DNA from: Siphonodentalium dalli
Lineage: Eukaryota; Mollusca; Scaphopoda; Gadilida; Siphonodentaliidae
Length of the DNA stretch: 64,000 bases
NCBI GenBank assembly: GCA_032622095.1
Contig: CP136064.1
Location: 189,211,794 to 189,275,793 of the forward strand
Reading direction: 5' to 3'
This document shows, piece by piece, positions 56,039 through 64,000 of the stretch. A model generated the notes under the pieces. That model had not been told where the DNA came from. It saw only the letters and a list, made by a program, of their open reading frames with translations, and ran no database searches. How positions within the stretch are numbered: position 1 is the stretch's first letter; every line of letters begins with the position of its first letter. The translations under genes and the position numbers were made by a program.

Positions 56039-57251
56039 AATTTGTTAACAGTCAAAATCCCATGACCACATTGAAACCACTGTTCATTTCTTATATAACC
56101 TGTAAAACAATCAGAGCCCATGCAGGGAACAAAGGTGCACACGCAACTATAACACGCCTGTGTTATCCCACTTTATAAATCTAGCTACAGAGGTTTCAAA
56201 TGGGATATGAATATCACAATGTCAAGGCATCTAGTAAATGTTCAATCATCAATACAACTTGATGTGGATTATCGAATCAGTTTCGCCCCCCTGTGATTGG
56301 AAAATGGGTTTTTCAATATTTGATAAAGTTTAATTGAAATCATTACAACCCCAAGGATTCCGACATAAATAATATATGAGAGTATTGATGTGTCCACCTG
56401 CTCAGAAATGTTGTCACCCTCATATTGGTAATCAATGGTGTTCTAGAAGACATGAGCATTCTTAATGGCACACTAGGTTCCCGCCACTTAGATACATGAG
56501 ATCTATAGATTCAATTAGAAGGATATATAGAGTACGTCAATTATGGACTGACACAAACGATTAATGAAAAGTACAGGAAATCCATACCATTAATAGTGCA
56601 CTCATGATGCATGCAGCGAAAATCTCTGCAGTGAAATAGAGCGAGGAATTCCAGAAAATTCAGGGGTGTAAGAACAACCTGTTTGTTTTTTATGAGGAAT
56701 GCAATTATTATTTGGAATCTTTAGACTTAAAATTACACTCTATAATGATCTCTGGGGCTGCAATGATTCATTGCGATTCAGATGCATCGTGTTTTGAAGT
56801 TTACGATACAATGCATCATATTGGGAGGGTGTGATGCGATGCAAAAACAATTCATGTATGCAGAGTCAATAGTCAGTGATCCAAATTTTTCCACTCAAAA
56901 CTTCCCATCTGGGCAGATCTGGGGACTGTATTATCTATTATACTAGTAGTCTACTAATACCTGGCCATGCATTTTGGTCATTTTAGTTAGGTCTTGTAAT
57001 TTACTTCAGTGAATATGCTGCTCAAGATGAACACTGATCAGAATATACATACTATAAATGATTAAGTGGTTCATCAAGTTTTCACAGCCGTCAGTTGCCA
57101 AAAATTTGCATCGTGATGCGTATTTTTGATAGTAAAATTGCAATTCACAAATCTGAAGGTCTGAATTGTGGCAGCCCTAATGATCTCAGGCCTTGATCAC
57201 ACGCATATGTGTGAAAGACGTAATTGCAAGTAACTTTCCTTATCCAAGGTA

Positions 57252-57416
57252 CAGTAATGCCCTAATTAATCGACTCCATAACCACAGCAGAATTATGTGT
57301 AATTTTTCAGGATTTAGTCGGAAATATGGCTTGTTGCCATTCATTGGAAAGCTCTCCCCGAAAAGTTACACATAATTCTGCTGTGGTTATGGAGTCGATT
57401 AATTAGGGCATTACTG
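57252..57416. mobile_element. Family A (CTAATTAA sub-type), right arm shortened
   Basis: CAGTAATGCCCTAATTAATC with a full left arm to CTCTCCCCGAAAAG, then joined to GTTACACATAATTCTGC and GGGCATTACTG. Confidence 0.85.
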
Positions 57417-57488
57417 TAACTACTAGTGACGTGATATTTAGAAACACGCCAGGACACATTTATCAGTGTGTGTGTCAATGAGAGGCAT

Positions 57489-57932
57489 CAAGCCAGAGAA
57501 TAAGGTGCCTGTTATTTGTAGAATGAGGTCCCCAGAGGGTGAATTTTAGTGACACTATCCTGCAGAGTGGGCTAGCATCACTAAATTAACCCTCTGGGGA
57601 CCTCATTCTGCTTCGGCCTCATCTTCTCTGGAAAGTTTCTTTATTATCAAATTTCTAAGAGAAACTTCTTCACATAGATTCTATTTCTTTTTTAGTTTAG
57701 TTTAATTGGCTGATGACACAAAATCGAGGTTCCCAATGGGTGTACATCACAATATTCACCATTTGGGAACTTCAATCTGAGTCTATGCCTCCCATAGCAG
57801 ATGAGACCATGCAGAAAAAAATCCCCAGAGGGTGAAATTTGTGATGCTAGCCCACCTTGAGGGATAGCGTCACTAAATTCACCCTCTGGGGACCTCATTC
57901 TGCAAATGACAGGCACACTAAATTCAGACTTG
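57489..57932. mobile_element. Family E hAT-like double-hairpin element (E8)
   Basis: CAAGCCAGAGAATAAGGTGC to CACTAAATTCAGACTTG; perfect 8-bp TSD AGAGGCAT (57481-57488 and 57933-57940). Both hairpins preserved. This copy gives the clearest boundaries of the family. Confidence 0.9.
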
Positions 57933-58376
57933 AGAGGCATACCTAGAATCCTTCAGTGATCACCCGTTAAAGTATGAACCAGACTCCCATTTGTTCAACT
58001 TCATAAATCTAATGAGAACTGGATTGCAATGAGATAGTGCCTCTCTAACTATACAATGAAAAGGAGGACAGCAAGTTAGCAACATCTTTTTCTTGGCAAA
58101 GAAACTGCAAAAGCCTTTTGGCCAAATTGGACAAAATTGAATTAAATGGAATTGGAGGGAAATCACAGATGCAGATTAGCTGCGGACTAACTTCCCATGA
58201 AACATTGTTATAGCTATCGAATCAATCACCAATGCTCTCAACTGTGTGTGGACGCATGACTTCAGGAATACCAATAGAGCCACTTCTGAGCCTACGTGAC
58301 TGCTGAATGGAAATCTCAGAGCCATAGAAAGAAACCAATGGGAGAAATCAAAGTCATACTGAAAATATCCCGCAGC

Positions 58377-58478
58377 CATCTTAATTCAGATTGTTTGGCT
58401 TTGGCAATCCGCTACAACAACCCTTTGCCGTGTCCCAGTTTGCTTCAGTAAATTGCTCCGGCATTGCTGATTGAAATC
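58377..58478. mobile_element. Family F fragment
   Basis: CAGCCATCTTAATTCAGATTG onward through AAATTGCTCCGGCATTGCTG matches F1/F2; the right terminus is lost. Confidence 0.65.
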
Positions 58479-58886
58479 TAGTAGTCTATGATGCTGGTGG
58501 GTCCTGCTGATTCAGTTGCAATGTTGACTGACTACCACAATACCAAGAGAGCTACTGTATACTTCGGAAGTGACATGAATGCCAAAGAAAAATCTCAGAC
58601 CATAGACACAAATGGGTGAAATCAAACTAATACTGAGAAGATCATATGTAGTAATCTCAATAAGTAATAGGTACATTAAATATTGATGAATTCCATTTGG
58701 GGCTTGTTAATACTTTTGTGGCTTTGATGATTATAGCCTAAAGTCTGACTGTCAAGTGCTCTGAATAATGAATAGCAAGTCCGAATCAAAATATTACCAT
58801 TGTTGATTGGGCAGCAGATGAATCCCATCAGGTGGCAAATAAAGTAATGGGTCTATTTGAATCTGTGTTCTTGTGTGTTTGTGAAT

Positions 58887-59752
58887 GATAGACCACCAAG
58901 ACGCACTCCGTGAGTGACGATAGACCACCAAGACACAATTTGTTAGTGACAATAGACCACCAAGACACAATCTGTGAGTGATGATAGACCACAAAGACAC
59001 AATCTGTGAGTGACGATAGACCACCAAGACACAATTTGTTAGTGACAATAGACCACCAAGACACAATCTGTGAGTGATGATAGACCACCAAGACACAATC
59101 TGTGAGTGATGATAGACCACCAAGACACAATCTGTGAGTGATGATAGACCACCAAGACACAATCTGTTAGTGCCCATAGACCACCAAGACACAATCTGTG
59201 AGTGATGATAGACCACCAAGACACAATATGTGAGTGATAATAGACCACCAAGACACAATCTGTGAGTGATGATAAACCACCAAGACACAATTTGTTAGTG
59301 ACAATAGACCACCAAGACACAATATGTGAGTGATGATAGACCACCAAAACACAATCTGAGTGATGATAGACCACCGAGACACCATTTGTTAGTGACGATA
59401 AACCACCAAGACACAAGCTGCGAGTGATGATAGACCACCAAGACACTATCTGTGAGTGATGATAGACCACCAAGACACAATCTGTGAATGACGATAGACC
59501 ACCAAGACACAATTTGTTAGTGATGATAGACCACCAAGACACAATATGTGAGTGATGATAGACCACCAAGACACAATATGTGAGTGATGATAGACCACCA
59601 AGACACAATCTGTGAGTGATGATAGACCACCAAGACACAATCTGTGAGTGATGATAGACCACCAAGACACAATCAATATGTGAGTGTTGATAGACCACCA
59701 AGACACAATATGTGAGTGATGATAGACCACAAGACACAATACCTGAGTGACG
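58887..59752. repeat. 32-bp minisatellite, about 27 copies
   Basis: The unit is GATAGACCACCAAGACACAA then TCTGTGAGTGAT, with T(G)TTAGTGACAA variants. Three units make 96 nt, giving long minus-strand frames with a 32-residue period (CLGGLSSLTDCVLVVYHHSQ); these are artefacts. Confidence 0.93.
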
Positions 59753-61854
59753 ATTCAAACACCGAGAACAAACAAAGAACTAAGAATAATTTGATTGTTA
59801 GGCTATTCAATCACCGGTTGTCAGGGAGTTATAAACCGAACCCGGGGACTTGACTACACAGTGTTCCCAAGTCAGTTCTCAGTCTTGCATGGTTACCTGC
59901 CAGTCGGCACCAATCAAGAACACAAGATTCGAATATACACAGCCTCCAGGCTTTAAATTTCAATCCTATAGTGTATATTGGGGCCTGCAAATATTCAGGA
60001 TTCGATTCGATATGGACATCGCCGGTGGTATTCAGTGTCGATACTGAATCGGATTCCCGATTCAAATATTTTATAATACATAGGTAAAGCCGAAAAGCTC
60101 ACATAAGAGACTAACTGGCAAAACAGTGTAACATTTGGTGATCAAATGATAACTGGTTAACTGTACGATCATGGGTACATTGAATTGAGTCTGTATGTAG
60201 CCTGTGCCAGTTGATTGAGTGGGATTCTTTTTAGCGAATCGCGACATTGACGTCAAATTAATAGAATTGTTTCTTTTGGATAGGGCCGGCATAATCAGTC
60301 CCGACTCCCAGGCCAGTTGAATCGAGTCAATTGTGATGGAAATCTGTGTTTAATAGCCAAATCGCAGCATTGACATCGAATTAATAGCTTTACCAAAAGG
60401 CAGCGAAAGCTTCCAAGAGCAGCGGTGCTTCTTTCATGCTGAAATACTACTGGCAGTTACAGCGGATACTGCATTTTGGCTGAAATGTCACACGTATTTC
60501 CCAGCGGACACTGCATTTCCACTGAAATTGTATGCCGATTTCTCAGTGGACACGGCTTTACTACTGTTTTACTCTTTAACTTCTGTAAGTGATATATCTG
60601 TTCAGCTGATTTTTCGCTGCCTTTTCAAGCTAATTAGAGTGGGACAAGGCCATGTGACTTACAGGCCATGTGATTGTTGCAAGCAACATACTTTATTTTC
60701 TATGGCAGACATCTTGAATCAACATTTCATTGTTCCTCTCAGCTTTAATCCATGCTATTTCACAACAATCTTTTATTAATTCATTTATTCTATGTCCCTA
60801 ATATTATTTATCTGACTCATAGAATATGGTAATATTGGTATTTGTGGTCATGATATCATTCTGTCAGTTATTTTCATCACTTTCAAGACTGCATGTCCTC
60901 CATGACATTACATCAATGCACAAAGAAAAAAAATAAACATATCTTTAATTTTGTTCCTTTAAATAGGCTTGCCACTATCATGATGCATTTAATATCATGC
61001 TTCTCAACCACAAGTAAATGTACATGTATATTTCAAGAGATACTGATTGATCAGTTCATAAATCCATATTTGTTTTATTAAAGCACCTCAAGCCTACCTC
61101 ATCATAATGCTAATACAACACACACCAGCCATTACCGCTGAATATGCCACTGTTTATGAGCTGAATATAACACTGAATTTTCCCTGAATTAATCTCCAGC
61201 TGTTTAGCTGAATTTCCACTTAATTTTCAGTGAAATTTCAGCTAAATATACAAATGTATAATGCTGCAAAAGAGGCTGCATTTACACTAATTCTAGGCTG
61301 ACAGGCTCACGGTCTCGGTCCCATTCACATTCGATGGGTAGCATATAAACATGCGCGTAGCTTGGAACAAAATACACAATTGATGAGATTGCCCATGCAT
61401 TGTATGAACATGTCAAAATCACATCGATCATTCATTGTTGATTTGATCCAAGGGGAATCTCAAATGTTGATTTGTTATTATATCATCTGATTACAGAAAA
61501 TTATGGTTCATGTCACATGATCTGATTACTTTAGACATGCAGAGTTGCAGACTGCATAAATACGCAGTATTTAACTCACACGAGATTTGGGTTGAACAGA
61601 ATACAACAAATTATTTCTCTCATAATCCTACTTAATCAATTAGTTCATTATTAAACTTATCAAGTCAGAATCTATATCAGTTATACACACTGATAGTAGC
61701 ACACAAACAGCATTTGTTAGAATATAATTACCCAGAAAACTTCCAATACCATATAGGTAAAACTCACTGCCGACTTTGGGGACCTTTGCTATGCACTAGC
61801 GGTTCGATTCGATATCGACGTTGGACAGCCGAATCAATATCAGATTTTGAACCC

Positions 61855-61976
61855 GTAAGCCAACGCTTTCTCTTATATATGCGAGGCTCCCTATGGGAGA
61901 CTCGCATATATAAGAAAATGCACCAGCACAGGATCTTGAATGCTTCACCAGCGAGCTCCCGTCATTCAAGGGTTAA
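61855..61976. mobile_element. Family C right half (C15)
   Basis: TTTCTCTTATATATGCGAGG hairpin through TCATTCAAGGGTTAA; the left half is missing. Confidence 0.72.
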
Positions 61977-62196
61977 TGCTGCAAGCGAAATAGTTTTGCA
62001 TTCTCTTATATAATCCACAGGGAGCCTCGCCTATACAAGAGAATGCACTGGCTTAATACAAGGTCAAGGTAAATATTGTTAGACCATTGTATTCTCTTAT
62101 ATATGGGAGGCTCCCTGTGGGAGAATGCATTCCGGAAGCTCCACTCATGGAAGGGTTAATGCTGCATCAGCGCAGCTCTCATCATGGAAGGATTAA
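61977..62196. mobile_element. Family C-like degenerate copy with doubled right end
   Basis: Eroded hairpins with GGAGCCTCGCCTATACAAGA and CCCTGTGGGAGAATGCATTC. It then shows two successive right-end signatures (CATGGAAGGGTTAA and CATGGAAGGATTAA). Confidence 0.65.
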
Positions 62197-62202
62197 GACC
62201 TA

Positions 62203-62414
62203 CAGTAATGCCCTAAATAATTGACTCCTTAACCACAGCAGAATAATGGGTAATTTTTCATGATTTAGTCAGAAATATGGCTTGTTGCCATTCATGGAAA
62301 GCTCTCACTGAGTGCTTTCCTGTGAATGACAACAAGCCATATTTCCGACTAAATCCTGAAAAATTACCCATAATTCTGCTGTGGTTAAGGAGTCGATTAT
62401 TTAGGGCATTACTG
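62203..62414. mobile_element. Family A palindrome
   Basis: CAGTAATGCCCTAAATAATT to GGGCATTACTG with TA; centre CTCTCACTGAGTGC. Confidence 0.85.
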
Positions 62415-63115
62415 TATTTAGTTCATATATATTCAATGATTTAATTAGTAGGCCATTTGGAATTTGTAAGCATAGTTTATGTTATGAGGTTACGGACAAC
62501 ATCAATGACTATATCAGATTATATCCAGAAAATATGTTATTATACTGGGAATCTGCAACTCTATATACATCTTTAAAATCTCTCTAGAAGAAAACATTGT
62601 CAATAAGAAAACACAGGCCAACAAAATAAACAGACAAATGAATGAATCAAAGAAATTTAGACAACCTGAATAGAGATATGTGTTATAATACAAAATATCC
62701 CAAGGTGTTACAAAAGATATATACAACTTTATCAGTGGATGATCACGGTTTCTTTATTACACTGATCATAACCTATGTTAGTTTTGGCACAACCAGCAAA
62801 TGAGGATTTACTCCAACTAATTTTGCCTTGACTACTACCTGCCTGCATACATGCACAGCATTCCAGCGAATGCTGACTACTAACTGCTGCTATATATCCA
62901 CTTCCCAGAATGAGTTCATCACTTCTCGTCAGTGCACTGCAGCTGTGTGGGTTGTAAATATATCTAGGTCTATAGTAAAACTCAAACCTGCAGGTGGCAC
63001 AGGGCTCCACTTATCTACACGGAAGTTTAGAGGGGGATTACATGCGTTCAACAGGTGTGGTCTGATGGGCAAGCTTAAAGGTGAAGTCCTTTCATCCATT
63101 GTCTGATTGAATATT

Positions 63116-63195
63116 AGAACCCTTTCTATACTAAATACTTATTGATGAGTAGTTATCCCATTGAAATGTTCAGATAATAGTTCATGTTATGTTAT
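63116..63195. mobile_element. Family D left-end fragment
   Basis: GAACCCTTTCTATACTAAAT through TGTTCAGATAATAGTTCA, then unrelated DNA. Confidence 0.65.
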
Positions 63196-63241
63196 AGCCT
63201 TATCCACATACATTTGTGTGGAAAATAGTAAATGCAGGAGA

Positions 63242-63256
63242 GGGGGGGGGGGGGGG
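63242..63256. repeat. G homopolymer
   Basis: About 14 G after AGGAGAG. Confidence 0.85.
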
Positions 63257-63604
63257 AATATTCATCACCGCTCAAACAATCATGAAAATGAAACTAAAAT
63301 TACCCATATTTCACAAGATTTTTGAAAATGATTTTTTTTATTCAAATTATAGACGTATCACTACATCAGTCTTGTTTTAGACAAGATATGGTGCAGCAGT
63401 TCAAAAGTTGTTAAACCATAGTCAATCAATAAGTTTTGTTTGATGTCTAATTCAGTCATTTCTGAAATATATGAAGTGTTTAGTTTAAGCTTAAACTTAC
63501 AAAAATACTTTCAGACATAATACGTCAGACTCATATACAAACAATCTGACAGTCGCTGTTTTTGTATCAGACAATGTCCAATGTCAGGCAGTTAGGTCAT
63601 AGGG

Positions 63605-63823
63605 TTAACCTTCCATGACTGGAGCTTCCTAAAAAAAATTGAAAATCCTGTGCTAATGCATTCTCTTATATATGCAAATCTCCCATAGGGAGCCTCATAT
63701 ATTATAAGAGATTACATAGGCCTAACAATATTTACCTTGTAAACCAGTGCTTTCTCTTATATATGTGAGGCTTTAAGAGAATGGGAGAATGCATTCCGGA
63801 AGCTCCACTCATGGAAGGGTTAA
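63605..63823. mobile_element. Family C degenerate element (C16)
   Basis: TTAACCTTCCATGACTGG to CATGGAAGGGTTAA. First hairpin eroded (CATATATTATAAGAGA), second collapsed. From 63783 on it matches 62118 onward. Confidence 0.7.
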
Positions 63824-63867
63824 TGCTGCATCAGCGCAGCTCTCATCATGGAAGGATTAAGACCTAA

Positions 63868-64000
63868 AGTAATGCCCTAAATAATCGACTCCTTAACCAC
63901 AGCAGAATTATGGGTAATTTTTCATGATTTAGTCAGAAATATGGCTTGTTGCCATTCATGGAAAGCTCTCACTGAGAGCTTTCCTATGAATGGCAACAAG
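63868..64000. mobile_element. Family A palindrome cut by the window end
   Basis: AAGTAATGCCCTAAATAATC through the CTCTCACTGAGAG centre and into the right arm. Confidence 0.83.

Larger units (their letters stand above)
48272..64000 (-). other. 15.7 kb with no recognised exon; probably upstream dlg intron
   Basis: Expected upstream DLG exons (PDZ1, PDZ2, PDZ2-PDZ3 linker) are not recognised on either strand, so this is probably intron of the same gene. It contains the nested transposons and the 32-bp minisatellite listed separately. 53651-54600, 56039-57251, 57933-58376, 58480-58886, 59760-61850 and 62415-63115 have no recognisable feature, except local direct repeats near 60200-60390. Confidence 0.6.

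Noticed and set aside
58794-59758. Minus-strand frames of 97-239 codons with a periodic CLGGLSSLTDCVLVVYHH pattern
   Set aside because: Translation of the 32-bp minisatellite; overlapping frames give the same repeat.
62732-63106. Overlapping frames of 92 codons on both strands, one reading SDELILGSGYIAAVSSQHSL
   Set aside because: I recognise no domain, no clear exon borders and no match to expected upstream DLG exons; a real exon cannot be excluded but is unsupported.

Overview
This is animal (metazoan) genomic DNA: AT-rich, almost entirely non-coding, and packed with transposon-derived repeats. The only protein-coding gene I can support is one on the minus strand, a discs-large type MAGUK scaffold (dlg/DLG family). 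Eight internal exons (860 nt, about 286 codons) run from 48271 down to 4296. They encode PDZ3, the SH3 domain, the HOOK linker and the start of the guanylate-kinase-like (GK) domain. All eight have AG/GT borders and all seven junctions join in compatible phase. The L27, PDZ1 and PDZ2 exons must lie beyond the right edge, and most of the GK domain beyond the left edge, so most or all of the window is dlg intron. The organism is probably a marine invertebrate. A repeat family ending in GGGGGTATAAT recalls molluscan genomes, but that is an impression and not proof.

Layout: 1-4295 is the intron after the last exon. Short exons lie at 4296-4397 and 5577-5624. An 18-kb intron (5625-23670) is full of hairpin elements. 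A cluster of HOOK and SH3 exons lies at 23671-28127. The next introns (28128-40277) hold a 31-bp minisatellite and a very large 27-bp minisatellite (33485-36186). PDZ3 is split between 40278-40380 and 48115-48271. The last 15.7 kb (48272-64000) has no recognisable exon and carries the most complex nested transposons, plus a 32-bp minisatellite (58887-59752).

The mobile-element content is the notable part. I can group dozens of short non-autonomous elements into families by shared termini and target-site duplications (TSDs). Family A: TA-flanked palindromes starting CAGTAATGCCC, 22 copies. Families B, C and D: TTAA-flanked elements with CCCTTT termini (piggyBac-like), many carrying one or two near-perfect hairpins. 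Families E, F, J, O, P and three single elements: hAT-like, with 8-bp TSDs that can be read directly. Family L: a repeat with a GGGGGTATAAT tail. There is also one tRNA-derived SINE. Several are nested two or three deep, which gives relative insertion ages. One hAT element (51012-51995) keeps a first-exon BED zinc-finger fragment ending at a splice donor, and another (48448-49377) carries a Ser/Asp/Glu-rich open frame.

I see no bacterial operon, CRISPR array, rRNA or intact tRNA gene. Most open reading frames over 60 codons are chance frames inside palindromes and tandem repeats.
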